A stretch of 32,506 nucleotides of DNA from an uncultured Collinsella sp. (GTDB taxonomy: Bacteria; Actinomycetota; Coriobacteriia; Coriobacteriales; Coriobacteriaceae), in assembly GCA_958438955.1 (NCBI GenBank), contig CAUBTS010000015.1, positions 1 to 32,506 on the forward strand, in the 5' to 3' direction. The position numbers and the translations under genes are program-made. Below, in pieces: positions 1 to 6,985 of the stretch. The notes under the pieces were generated by a model. That model saw nothing but the letters and a program-made list of their open reading frames with translations, was not told where the DNA came from and made no database searches. Position 1 is the stretch's first letter. Each line of letters opens with the position of its first letter.

Positions 1-13
1 AATCGCTCAGATA

Positions 14-778
14 TTACTGATAATCGACGACGTCGATCCAGTTCTTCAGGAACTCATCGTTCACGTTGCGCTTACGAGCGAGCTCGGAAGCGGCGACGAT
101 GCTCGTCCACTGACGCACGACCTGCATGGGCATGTCGGCACGGTCGCAGTAGAGCTCCAGGTAGGCCTCGGCCTGGTCCTTGCTGTTGAGGGCAAAGAGC
201 AGGTAGGTGGTGGCAACGTCGGCAGCAGGGGAGCCCTGGGTGGCGTGTGCCCAGTCGCACACATAGAGCTGGCCGTCGTCGCCGACGATGACGTTGGAGG
301 GGTTGAAGTCGCCGTGGCAGACCTTGAACTCCTTGGTCATGCCGTCCAGACGCTCCTGAAGGTTGTAGCGCGTGGTGGCATTGAGCTGATCAAGGCTGTC
401 GATCATGCGGGCGAACTTGTCGCGCTGACGGTTGAGCAGCGGGGAGGTGTAGCCGTGGATCTCGATCTGGAGGTCGACGAACATCTCGAGGTACTCACCA
501 AAGCGCTGGGGCTCGGCAGTCATCTTCTCGGCAAGGGTGGTGCCCGGAACCTTCTCGGTCACGAGCGCCCAGCCGTTGGCGTTCTCGAGCTGGGAAACCT
601 CGAGAGCCTTGGGGCTGCGGATGCCGCACTCATTGATGCGGGCAAGATTCAAAGCCTCGTTGAACACGTCGGAGACAGGCTTGGTCTCGTTAAAGACCTT
701 GACGATCTTGTCGCCCAGGTCGTAAACGACCTTGTTGCCACGGCGGACGAGCTCGGTCTTGGAATCGGGTAGCAGCAT
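14..778 (-). CDS. APH/choline-kinase-like phosphotransferase family protein
   Basis: 254-residue soluble protein with the protein-kinase-like fold of the aminoglycoside/choline phosphotransferase family. The catalytic loop is visible as CHGDFNPSNV (H155, D157, N162), and the metal-binding aspartate follows as CDWAHA (D175). The N-terminal lobe has a nucleotide-binding stretch (VVYDLGDKIVKVFN, about 17-30) with a likely ATP-contacting lysine, and TEKVPGTTL (about 74-82) resembles the hinge. The family transfers phosphate from ATP to small hydroxylated molecules; the substrate here cannot be told from sequence, and an antibiotic-resistance role should not be assumed. The ATG at 778 is preceded by GAAAGGAT. 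It lies 89 bp downstream of adhE on the same strand, so co-transcription is possible, but a GC-rich hairpin sits between them. Family call is firm, function unknown. Confidence 0.8.
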   Translation of the reverse strand: MLLPDSKTELVRRGNKVVYDLGDKIVKVFNETKPVSDVFNEALNLARINECGIRSPKALEVSQLENANGWALVTEKVPGTTLAEKMTAEPQRFGEYLEMFVDLQIEIHGYTSPLLNRQRDKFARMIDSLDQLNATTRYNLQERLDGMTKEFKVCHGDFNPSNVIVGDDGQLYVCDWAHATQGSPAADVATTYLLFALNSKDQAEAYLELYCDRADMPMQVVRQWTSIVAASELARKRNVNDEFLKNWIDVVDYQ

Positions 779-811
779 GGTTGCATCCTTTCAACGATGC
801 GATAGAAGCGA

Positions 812-848
812 CGGCGGGGGTGTGTGAAACACCCGTGCACCCCCGCCG
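812..848 (-). other. GC-rich hairpin between adhE and the phosphotransferase gene
   Basis: CGGCGGGGGTG (812-822) pairs perfectly with CACCCCCGCCG (838-848), leaving a 15-nt loop. In the direction of adhE transcription the T-run (850-855 read on the minus strand) precedes the stem rather than following it, so this is not a standard intrinsic terminator. It may be a 3'-end stabiliser, a weak terminator, or an RNA-processing site separating the two genes. Confidence 0.5.
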
Positions 849-867
849 CAAAAAACCGTGCTAAAAA

Positions 868-3516
868 CTAGCAGACGGCGTAGTCCTGTGGCTCGCGGCC
901 GTAGTAGGCGTCCAGGTAGAGCTCCTTGATCTCGCTCATGAGCGGGTAGCGCGGGTTAGCGCCGGTGCACTGGTCGTTGAATGCCTGCTCGGTCATCTCG
1001 TCGAGGGTGTCGAGGAAGTACTGCTCGTCAACACCGTAGTCGGCGATGGTCTTCTTGACACCGATGAAGTCCTTGAGCTCCTCGAGCTTCGTGATGAAGT
1101 TCTCGAAGACCTCCTTGTCGTCCTTGCCCTCGATGCCGCAGTACTTGGCCATCTCGGCGTAGTTGTGCAGCGCGTTGGGGTAAGGATACTGGGAGAAGGT
1201 ACCCATCTTGACGGGAGCCTCGGCGGCGTTGTAGCGCATGACGCGGGTCAGGATGACGGCGTTAGCGATGCCGTGGGGCAGGTGATGGAAAGCGCCGAGC
1301 TTGTGGGCCATGGAGTGGTTGAGGCCTAGGAAGGCGTTGGCGAAGGCCATACCGGCCATGCAGGAGGCGTTGTGCATCTCCTCGCGGGCGTGCGGGTCCT
1401 TGGCGCCGTTCGTGAAGCTGGAGGGCAGGTTCTCAAAGACGAGCTTGGCAGCGCGCTCGGAGAGGCCCTTGGTGTAGTCGGAAGCCATGATGGAGACATA
1501 GGACTCGATGGCGTGGGTCATGACGTCGATGCCGGAGGCAGCGGTCAGGCCGCGCGGGGCGGTCATGCAGTTGTCGGCGTCGACGATAGCCATGTTGGGG
1601 AGCAGCGCGTAGTCGGCGAGCGGCCACTTGATGCCGGTCTCCTTGTCGGTGATGATGGCGAACGGCGTGCATTCGGAGCCGGTACCCGAAGAGGTCGGGA
1701 CGGCGACGAAGTAGGCCTTCTTGCCCATCTCGGGGAAGGTGAAGATACGCTTGCGGATGTCCATGAAGTCCATGGCCATGTCCTCAAACTTGCACTCGGG
1801 GTGCTCGTACATCATCCACATGATCTTGCCGGCGTCCATAGCGGAGCCACCGCCGACGGCGATGATGACGTCCGGCTCAAAGAGAGCCATCTGCTTGGCG
1901 CCGCGACGTGCGCACTGCAGCGACGGATCGGGCTCGACGTCGTAGAAGCAGTCGTGGGCGATGCCCATCTCGTCGAGCTTGGCCTCGATGGCGCGGGTGT
2001 TGCCATTCTTGAAGAGGAACTGGTCGGTGACGATGAAGGCGCGCTTCTTGCCCATGACGTTGCCCAGCTCGTCGAGGGCGACGGGCGTGGAACCCTTCTT
2101 GAAGTAGACCTTCTCGGGAGCGCGGAACCACAGCATGTTCTCACGGCGCTCGGCCACAGTCTTAACGTTGATCAAGTGCTTCACCCCAACGTTCTCGGAG
2201 ACGGAGTTGCCGCCCCAGGAGCCGCAGCCCAGGGTCAGAGACGGCTTCATGCCAAAGTTGTACAGGTCACCGATGCCACCGTGCGAGGACGGGGTGTTGA
2301 TGACGATACGGCAGGCCTTCATGACGTGCTCGAACAGGCTGATCTTCTCGGCCTGGGCGGGGTGCACGTACAGAGAGGCGGTGTGGCCCGGGCCACCGGC
2401 GAGCACCAGGTGCTCGGCCTTGTCGACGGCCTCCTGGAAGTCCTTGGCGTGGTACATGGCCAGGACCGGGGAGAGCTTCTCGTGGGAGAACTCCTCCTTG
2501 GCGGGGTCGGTGGAGGTGACCTCGGCGATCAGGATCTTGGTCTTGGCGGGAACCTCGATGCCGGCGAGCTCAGCGATCTTGGCGGCAGCCATGCCGGGGA
2601 TGCGGTGATCGAGAGCGCCGTTCTTGAACATGGCGGCACGCAGGGCCTCCATCTCGGCACCCTGCTTGACGAAGTAGCAGCCGCGCTTCTGGAACTCGGC
2701 CTTAACCTGGTCATAGATGCTGTCGATGACGGTCACGGACTGCTCGGAAGCGCAGATCATGCCGTTGTCGAAGGTCTTGGAGTGGATGATGGAGTTGACG
2801 GCGAGCAGCACGTCGGCGGTGTCGTCGATGACGACCGGGGTGTTACCGGCGCCAACGCCCAGGGCGGGCTTGCCCGAGGAGTAAGCGGCCTTGACCATGC
2901 CCGGGCCACCGGTGGCGAGGATGATGTCGACGTCGCGCATGACCATGTTGGTCAGCTCGATGGAGGGGACATCGACCCAGCCGATGATGCCCTCGGGGGC
3001 GCCGGCCTTGACGGCGGCGTCAAGCACGAGCTTGGCGGCGGCGATGGTGCACTTGGCGGCAGCCGGGTGCGGGGAGATTATGATGGCGTTGCGGGTCTTC
3101 AGGCAGATCAGCGTCTTGAAGATCGCGGTGGAGGTGGGGTTGGTCGTCGGGATGACGGCGCCCACGATGCCGATGGGCTCGGCGATCTTGGTGATGCCGT
3201 AAGCCTCGTCGCGCTCCAGGACACCACAGGTCTTGGTGTTCTTGTAAGCGTTGTAGATGTACTCTGCGGCGTAGTGGTTCTTGATGACCTTGTCCTCAAG
3301 AACGCCGCGGCCGGTCTCCTCGATGGCCATCTTCGCCAACGGGATACGAGCCTTGTTGGCGGCCATGGCGGCCTCATAGAAGATCTTGTCGACCTGCTCC
3401 TGCGTGTACGTAGCAAAAAGCGCCTGGGCCTCTCGCATCTGAGCGAGCTTGGCCTCAAGCGCCTCTACGTTGTCCACAATTGCGGGAGTAGTGTTTTCCG
3501 GTGACTTTTTCACCAT
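868..3516 (-). CDS. adhE: Bifunctional acetaldehyde-CoA / alcohol dehydrogenase
   Basis: 882 residues, the usual length for AdhE. The N-terminal half (about 20-450) is a CoA-acylating aldehyde dehydrogenase with catalytic C255 in NGMICASEQ. The C-terminal half (about 465-870) is an iron-dependent alcohol dehydrogenase with the NAD motif GGGSAMDAGK (555-564) and metal ligands D664, H668, H734 and H748, each at the expected spacing (SGIDVMTHAIES, GLNHSMAHKL, HHLPHG). It reduces acetyl-CoA through acetaldehyde to ethanol and regenerates two NAD+ in fermenting cells; the family assembles into filaments called spirosomes. The ATG at 3516 has AAGGAG about 7 nt upstream. Its upstream region contains a 12-bp inverted repeat that may be an operator. 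The presence of adhE fits an anaerobic, mixed-acid/ethanol-fermenting lifestyle. Confidence 0.98.
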   Translation of the reverse strand: MVKKSPENTTPAIVDNVEALEAKLAQMREAQALFATYTQEQVDKIFYEAAMAANKARIPLAKMAIEETGRGVLEDKVIKNHYAAEYIYNAYKNTKTCGVLERDEAYGITKIAEPIGIVGAVIPTTNPTSTAIFKTLICLKTRNAIIISPHPAAAKCTIAAAKLVLDAAVKAGAPEGIIGWVDVPSIELTNMVMRDVDIILATGGPGMVKAAYSSGKPALGVGAGNTPVVIDDTADVLLAVNSIIHSKTFDNGMICASEQSVTVIDSIYDQVKAEFQKRGCYFVKQGAEMEALRAAMFKNGALDHRIPGMAAAKIAELAGIEVPAKTKILIAEVTSTDPAKEEFSHEKLSPVLAMYHAKDFQEAVDKAEHLVLAGGPGHTASLYVHPAQAEKISLFEHVMKACRIVINTPSSHGGIGDLYNFGMKPSLTLGCGSWGGNSVSENVGVKHLINVKTVAERRENMLWFRAPEKVYFKKGSTPVALDELGNVMGKKRAFIVTDQFLFKNGNTRAIEAKLDEMGIAHDCFYDVEPDPSLQCARRGAKQMALFEPDVIIAVGGGSAMDAGKIMWMMYEHPECKFEDMAMDFMDIRKRIFTFPEMGKKAYFVAVPTSSGTGSECTPFAIITDKETGIKWPLADYALLPNMAIVDADNCMTAPRGLTAASGIDVMTHAIESYVSIMASDYTKGLSERAAKLVFENLPSSFTNGAKDPHAREEMHNASCMAGMAFANAFLGLNHSMAHKLGAFHHLPHGIANAVILTRVMRYNAAEAPVKMGTFSQYPYPNALHNYAEMAKYCGIEGKDDKEVFENFITKLEELKDFIGVKKTIADYGVDEQYFLDTLDEMTEQAFNDQCTGANPRYPLMSEIKELYLDAYYGREPQDYAVC

Positions 3517-3608
3517 TTGTGTCTCCTTGCGATCGGAGATTTACCCTACGCCTTGCATGATAGCAAGAAATTATTCGGCGAACGGTAAGATTCCTTTAAA
3601 AGGCACAC

Positions 3609-3638
3609 TAAAACGCTTCAATAAACTGAAGCGTTTTA
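3609..3638. promoter_or_regulatory. 12-bp perfect inverted repeat upstream of adhE, operator candidate
   Basis: TAAAACGCTTCA (3609-3620) and TGAAGCGTTTTA (3627-3638) are exact reverse complements around a 6-nt spacer. Each arm is itself a partial palindrome around a central CG, a layout seen in operators of LacI-family repressors. It lies about 93 bp upstream of the adhE start and between divergently transcribed genes, where a terminator would not be expected. Regulator identity is unknown; no Rex-type TTGTnAnnnnnTnACAA site was found. Confidence 0.45.
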
Positions 3639-3668
3639 ACTAAAACTATCTGCCAGTGCATCGCCTCG

Positions 3669-3717
3669 CTCATTGGGGACAGGCTTACATGAGTGCTTTC
3701 ACTCATTGGGGACAGAC
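3669..3717. repeat. Left flank repeat of RAYT element
   Basis: Contains two copies of CTCATTGGGGACAG (3669-3682 and 3702-3715), with CTTACATGAGTG between. It is the inverted partner of 4659-4707 (3 mismatches). A third partial copy, GCTCATTGGA, occurs at 3757-3766. Confidence 0.8.
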
Positions 3718-3848
3718 ATCGTTTTGCCATTTTGCCGTTCTGGGCCTTTTTTTGCCGCTCATTGGATATAAATAGATCACAGGCTCAGCATTTCGCGTTC
3801 CTTCTCTCCTTTTAGGTGTTGCCTGTTCAGTTTTTGAAAGGAGAGATT

Positions 3849-4625
3849 ATGCCCCGATGCGCCCGCGCCGTTTCGCTCACCGGCTATTACCACGTCTTTG
3901 ACCGTGGCAACTCCAAACAGATTATTTTTGAAGATGACTCTGACCGATATCGTTTCTTATCGGACATCTCGGACAGGTTTGCACGCCATAAAGTGGCAGT
4001 GTTGGCTTGGTGCCTTATGGACAACCACTTCCATTTGATGGTTGATGACCCATATGACAACCTTTCAAAGGCAATGCAGTGCGCACTGACGGCGTATGCT
4101 AAGTATTTCAATGGGAAAACGGGAAGAACGGGCCATCTGTTTGACAATCGCTATTCGCGTGTTGCGGTTGAGTCGGACACACAGGCGGTGCAGCTACTCG
4201 ATTATATCCATCTCAATCCTGTGAAAGGTGCGATCGACTCTCTCGAAGCATACCGCTGGTCAAGCTTTAGGGCATACCAGCTGGGCTACGATCCCTTTGA
4301 CATCTGTGACGCGGCCCCTATGCTCGATATTGTCGGGGGGTCTCGTCGCTATTGTGAGCATCTTAAGGAAGTTGCCGGGCGGATCTGGTCAGTTGAGATT
4401 CTTCCACGCCGACGGATCCTCGATGAGGATGCTCTTTCCGTTGCGCGCGAAGTCCTTCCGAGCATAGATCCTGCGCTGCTCAAGGCCCTGCCACGCCCCG
4501 ATCGTGATGCCTGTCTGCTGAGGCTCAGGCGGGCGCATCTCACGGTCAAGCAAATTGCCCGTATCACCGGCATCGGCGCTACAAGCGTAACCAAGGCCAC
4601 CGCGGGCTGGAACGAGGCGGCGTGA
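3849..4625 (+). CDS. REP-associated tyrosine transposase (Y1/IS200-like HUH)
   Basis: 258 residues. The HUH motif reads DNHFHLMV (H60, H62), and the catalytic tyrosine is most likely Y119 in LLDYIHLNPVKG, a signature of RAYT proteins. RAYTs are single-strand DNA transposases that usually stay single-copy and are linked to dispersal of short REP palindromes. The C-terminal part carries a helix-turn-helix-like segment (about 228-252, HLTVKQIARITGIGATSVTK), found in a subset of RAYTs. The ATG at 3849 is preferred to an upstream GTG at 3816 because AAGGAG (3838-3843) lies 5 nt before it and the protein then starts with the canonical MPRCARAVSLTGYYHVF. The gene is intact, less G+C-rich than its neighbours and flanked by inverted repeats, all consistent with horizontal origin. 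Confidence 0.92.
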   Translation: MPRCARAVSLTGYYHVFDRGNSKQIIFEDDSDRYRFLSDISDRFARHKVAVLAWCLMDNHFHLMVDDPYDNLSKAMQCALTAYAKYFNGKTGRTGHLFDNRYSRVAVESDTQAVQLLDYIHLNPVKGAIDSLEAYRWSSFRAYQLGYDPFDICDAAPMLDIVGGSRRYCEHLKEVAGRIWSVEILPRRRILDEDALSVAREVLPSIDPALLKALPRPDRDACLLRLRRAHLTVKQIARITGIGATSVTKATAGWNEAA

Positions 4626-4658
4626 GGCAGGGGCCGAACCGCTGCTGGCATGCGTTAC

Positions 4659-4707
4659 GTCTGTCCCCAATGCGTGAAAACACTCATGTAAGTCTGTCCC
4701 CAATGAG
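4659..4707. repeat. Right flank repeat of RAYT element
   Basis: Inverted copy of 3669-3717, with GTCTGTCCCCAATG occurring at 4659-4672 and again at 4692-4705. Differences from the left flank are three single bases, one of them inside the second motif copy (GCGTG instead of GAGTG). Confidence 0.8.
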
Positions 4708-4710
4708 TGC

Positions 4711-4739
4711 AAAAAAGCGCCCTCCGTAGGGGAGGGCGC
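4711..4739 (-). terminator. Intrinsic terminator of rpmB
   Basis: On the minus strand a 9-bp stem (GCGCCCTCC / GGAGGGCGC; plus-strand positions 4731-4739 and 4717-4725) with a 5-nt loop is followed directly by TTTTTT (4711-4716). It is about 75-100 bp beyond the rpmB stop. On the plus strand the T-run is poor, so it mainly serves rpmB. Confidence 0.88.
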
Positions 4740-4765
4740 CTTTGGTAAGTTCTATATGAACGCGA

Positions 4766-4807
4766 GGTCTTTGACCCGGAGAGTCCGAGGTACTTGTTGG
4801 TAAGACC
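4766..4807 (-). other. Structured 3' untranslated region of rpmB
   Basis: On the minus strand GGTCTT pairs with AAGACC (plus-strand 4802-4807 and 4766-4771), enclosing a second stem CTCGGA/TCCGGG with one G-T pair. It starts about 5 nt after the rpmB stop codon and precedes the terminator. Possible mRNA stabiliser; it is not tRNA-like. Confidence 0.3.
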
Positions 4808-4811
4808 TTAT

Positions 4812-5000
4812 TTAGGAGCGCGCAACCTTGCCGGACTTGAGGCAGGTGGAGCAAACGTTCATCTTGCGACGGTGACCATCGACGACGACGTAGACGCGCT
4901 GGATGTTGGGGCGGAACTTACGGTTGGTGACGCGGTGAGAGTGGCTGATGGAGCGACCGGCAACGGGGTGCTTACCGCAAACTTCGCAAACTTTGGACAT
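4812..5000 (-). CDS. rpmB: 50S ribosomal protein L28
   Basis: 62-residue L28 starting MSKVCEVCGKHP and ending LKSGKVARS. It has two CxxC pairs (CEVC, CSTC), so it is the zinc-binding C+ form. L28 binds the large subunit near the E site. The start at 5000 is chosen over an in-frame ATG at 5048 because AAGGAGGG lies just upstream with about 7 nt spacing and the conserved sequence starts here. Single-gene transcription unit: an extended -10 promoter lies upstream and an intrinsic terminator downstream. A second L28 lacking zinc ligands is often present elsewhere in actinobacteria; that cannot be seen here. Confidence 0.97.
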   Translation of the reverse strand: MSKVCEVCGKHPVAGRSISHSHRVTNRKFRPNIQRVYVVVDGHRRKMNVCSTCLKSGKVARS

Positions 5001-5054
5001 AACTGACCCTCCTTGGGCGACAAACGAACATGTCGCGTTAACAAACAAGCCTGA

Positions 5055-5063
5055 ACTATAGCA
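5055..5063 (-). promoter_or_regulatory. Extended -10 promoter of rpmB
   Basis: On the minus strand TGCTATAGT matches the extended -10 pattern TGnTATAAT with one difference. No good -35 is seen. Transcription would start about 48 nt upstream of the rpmB ATG. The same 10-mer GTGCTATAGT occurs upstream of rpsT. Confidence 0.6.
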
Positions 5064-5322
5064 CAGAAGCAGCTCCCTGTGCGTAATCTACACAGAGATA
5101 TTCCTCTTTTGGCGATAGTGCTCACGCCACGGCCCTGGACGTAGATCCGATTTGCGTGCAGCAGAGGGGATTATGCCAGCTCGTGCGTGCGTTTTCAAGC
5201 TCGTCCCACAAATATATATAGGTTTATGGAGCATTGGGCTCCGTTTACGGATTGCTCTGTATTAATGCTCGCAATTAAGCTCGAGGTTGGCTACACTATC
5301 CTTTGACCATTAAAGGGGTACG

Positions 5323-5441
5323 AGATACCCACATGGAATTACATTGCTGCCAAAGAGCAGCCCTTCCTGTGGGTGTCTGGTCCGCTTTGAGCGGTCGGGC
5401 ATCTATTTTTTTGACTGTGTCAGCAGTCAAGACATGTGAGG
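5323..5441 (+). promoter_or_regulatory. Structured leader of the pyr operon, possible PyrR-responsive control region
   Basis: AGATACCCACA (5323-5333) pairs with TGTGGGTGTCT (5368-5378), enclosing hairpin GCTGC/GCAGC (5346-5361). A second hairpin CCGCT/AGCGG (5382-5394) precedes GGGCATCT (5397-5404) and a T7 run (5406-5412). AGATACCC could alternatively pair with GGGCATCT (7 of 8), so two mutually exclusive folds are possible, as in attenuators. A third hairpin TTGACTG/CAGTCAA (5411-5430) ends just before the pyrR ribosome-binding site. AGACATGTGAGG (5430-5441) resembles the PyrR-binding consensus ARUCCNGNGAGG with two mismatches and abuts the Shine-Dalgarno sequence. Structure is seen; PyrR binding is inferred. 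Confidence 0.5.
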
Positions 5442-5451
5442 AAGGAGATCG

Positions 5452-6036
5452 ATGGGCATGACTTCCCCCAAGGCGGTCATCATGGACGAGACCGCCGTCA
5501 ATCGAGCGATGACCCGCATCGCGCACGAGATTCTCGAGCGCAACGAGGGCTGTGAAGACCTCGCTCTGGTCGGCATCGTCACGCGCGGCGACCTTCTGGC
5601 AAAGAAGCTCGCCGAGGAGATCAAGGAGATCGAGGGCGTCGACGTTCCGCTCGGCAGCCTGGACATCAGCTTCTACCGCGATGACTATGCGACCAATTTC
5701 GCTCCCGCGATCCACGCTACCAACATTCCCTTCAGCGTCGACGGCAAGCGCGTCGTGCTGGTGGACGACATCCTCTATACGGGTCGTACCATCCGCGCCG
5801 CTCTCGACGCCGTCATGGACCTGGGCCGTCCGAGCCGCATTGAGCTGGCAGTCCTCGTTGACCGCGGCCACCGCGAGCTCCCCATCTCGCCGGACTTTGT
5901 CGGCAAGAACGTTCCCTCGTCGCATGAGGAGAACGTACACCTATATATGAAGGAAGTCGACGGCCACACCGCCGTCGAGATTAACGACGTCGCGCCGGGT
6001 TCCCACGTGGGCTCCGCGCCGCTGGGAGGTGAGTAG
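5452..6036 (+). CDS. pyrR: Bifunctional pyr operon regulator / uracil phosphoribosyltransferase
   Basis: 194 residues. PyrR binds UMP/UTP and attaches to pyr mRNA to reduce expression when pyrimidines are plentiful; it also converts uracil and PRPP to UMP. The PRPP-binding motif is VVLVDDILYTGRT (101-113), and GIVTRGDLLAKKLAEEI (41-57) and SFYRDD are typical of the family. The ATG at 5452 has AAGGAG (5442-5447) close upstream; a second in-frame ATG at 5458 gives better spacing and would shorten the protein by two residues. It is the first gene of the pyr operon and sits behind a folded leader, which supports autoregulation. The stop overlaps the region where pyrB begins. Confidence 0.96.
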   Translation: MGMTSPKAVIMDETAVNRAMTRIAHEILERNEGCEDLALVGIVTRGDLLAKKLAEEIKEIEGVDVPLGSLDISFYRDDYATNFAPAIHATNIPFSVDGKRVVLVDDILYTGRTIRAALDAVMDLGRPSRIELAVLVDRGHRELPISPDFVGKNVPSSHEENVHLYMKEVDGHTAVEINDVAPGSHVGSAPLGGE

Positions 6037-6040
6037 TACC

Positions 6041-6985
6041 GTGGCGTTCAACCATAAGCACCTGATCGACATTACCGAGTACTCCGAAGAGGACATCAAG
6101 CTCATCCTCGAGACCGCCAAGGCGTTCTCTGAGGTCAACGAGCGTGCCATCAAGAAGGTCCCCACGCTCAAGGGCAAGACCATCGTCAACATGTTCAACG
6201 AGCCCTCGACGCGTACCCGCAGCTCCTTCGAGCTCGCCGAGAAGCGTCTTTCGGCCGACAGCCTTAACTTTGGCGGCTCCTCGACCTCCACGGTCAAGGG
6301 CGAGAGCCTCGTCGACACCGTCGAGACCCTCAACGCTTATAAGATCGACTGCATTGTCGTGCGCGATAAGCACGCCGGCGCTCCCTACATCGTCACGCAG
6401 AACTCGCCCGCAAGCGTCATCTGCGCCGGTGACGGCAAGCACAACCATCCTACGCAGGCCCTGCTCGACCTGTACACCATCTGGGAGCACAAGGGTGACT
6501 TCCACGGTCTGAAGGTCGCCGTCGTCGGCGATATCGCCCACTCCCGCGTTTGCGGCTCGCTGATCCCCGCCCTTAAGATCATGGGCTGCGAGACCTACGC
6601 CGTCGCCCCCGGCACGCTGCTGCCGCCGTCGCCCGAGGTCCTGGGCTGCGACCACGTGACGAGCGACCTCGATTCCGTCCTGCCCGAGCTGGACGTCGTC
6701 TACATGCTGCGCGTGCAACAGGAGCGCCTCGAGGGTGCCCCGTTCCCGACCATTCGCGAGTACCACAAGCTCTTCGGCCTGACCAAGGACCGCGAGAAGC
6801 TCATGAAGCCCGACGCGATCATCTGCCACCCGGGCCCCATCAACCGCGGCGTCGAGTTCGACTCCTATATGGCCGACCACCCGCAACGCTCCGTCATCCT
6901 GGAGCAGGTCTACGCCGGTATCTGCGTGCGTATGGCTATCCTGTATCTGCTGCTTGGAGGTGCCGATAATGGCCTTGCTTCTTAA
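6041..6985 (+). CDS. pyrB: Aspartate carbamoyltransferase catalytic chain
   Basis: 314 residues with start GTG 6041. It joins carbamoyl phosphate and aspartate to N-carbamoylaspartate, the committed step of UMP synthesis. Carbamoyl-phosphate contacts are STRTRS (56-61) and HPTQ (136-139); an aspartate-binding R(V)QQERL segment follows. The GTG at 6041 (MAFNHKHLIDI) is chosen because GGAGG (6025-6029) precedes it; another GTG at 6029 would sit on the ribosome-binding site itself and overlap pyrR. No pyrI regulatory chain is adjacent, so the enzyme is probably an unregulated trimer or partners with PyrC. The end overlaps pyrC by 17 nt, implying translational coupling. Confidence 0.97.
   Translation: MAFNHKHLIDITEYSEEDIKLILETAKAFSEVNERAIKKVPTLKGKTIVNMFNEPSTRTRSSFELAEKRLSADSLNFGGSSTSTVKGESLVDTVETLNAYKIDCIVVRDKHAGAPYIVTQNSPASVICAGDGKHNHPTQALLDLYTIWEHKGDFHGLKVAVVGDIAHSRVCGSLIPALKIMGCETYAVAPGTLLPPSPEVLGCDHVTSDLDSVLPELDVVYMLRVQQERLEGAPFPTIREYHKLFGLTKDREKLMKPDAIICHPGPINRGVEFDSYMADHPQRSVILEQVYAGICVRMAILYLLLGGADNGLAS

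Larger units (their letters stand above)
3517..3848. other. Divergent intergenic region between adhE and the RAYT transposase
   Basis: 332 bp without a gene. It holds the adhE ribosome-binding site (reading AAGGAG on the minus strand near 3524-3529), a possible adhE -10 (TATCAT, minus strand, 3557-3562) lying inside a small dyad CTTGC/GCAAG (3552-3567), a 12-bp inverted repeat (3609-3638), the left flank repeat of the RAYT element (3669-3717), three TTTTGCC-like runs (3722-3756), and an AT-rich TATAAA (3767-3772) that may be the -10 of the transposase gene. No convincing -35 was seen for either gene. Confidence 0.5.
3669..4707. mobile_element. RAYT transposase with 49-bp inverted flanking repeats
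   Basis: The transposase gene (3849-4625) is bounded by 3669-3717 and 4659-4707, which are reverse complements with 46 of 49 matches. Each flank contains two direct copies of CATTGGGGACAG (reading inward-outward as CTCATTGGGGACAG). This is the arrangement expected of a REP-associated tyrosine transposase and its cognate REP/BIME-like sequences. No target-site duplication is evident, as expected for HUH enzymes. The right flank almost touches the rpmB terminator, so the element fills the space between the rpmB terminator and the adhE promoter. Confidence 0.75.
5001..5451. other. Divergent intergenic region between rpmB and pyrR
   Basis: 451 bp. The left edge holds the rpmB ribosome-binding site and promoter. 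The middle (about 5100-5290) shows only a small hairpin GGAGC/GCTCC (5228-5242) and a possible plus-strand promoter TTTTCA (5191-5196), 17 nt, TATATA (5214-5219). The right part (5312-5451) is the structured pyr leader described separately. No coding sequence of note, except a 42-codon open frame at 5333-5461 that overlaps the pyrR start. Confidence 0.6.

Noticed and set aside
14..778. Antibiotic resistance gene
   Set aside because: The kinase-like motifs fit the broad APH/choline kinase family; nothing points to aminoglycosides as substrate and the context is housekeeping.
1372..3504. Open frame of 710 codons on the plus strand
   Set aside because: It lies fully antisense to adhE, its translation is low-complexity (Gly, Val, Asp, His, Leu rich), and it results from G+C-rich third positions; adhE has all catalytic motifs.
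3609..3638. Inverted repeat as a terminator
   Set aside because: No gene ends here; both neighbours point away, so operator is the better reading.
4766..4807. tRNA-like fold after rpmB
   Set aside because: Only two stems, no anticodon arm, T-loop or CCA-adjacent acceptor of proper length.
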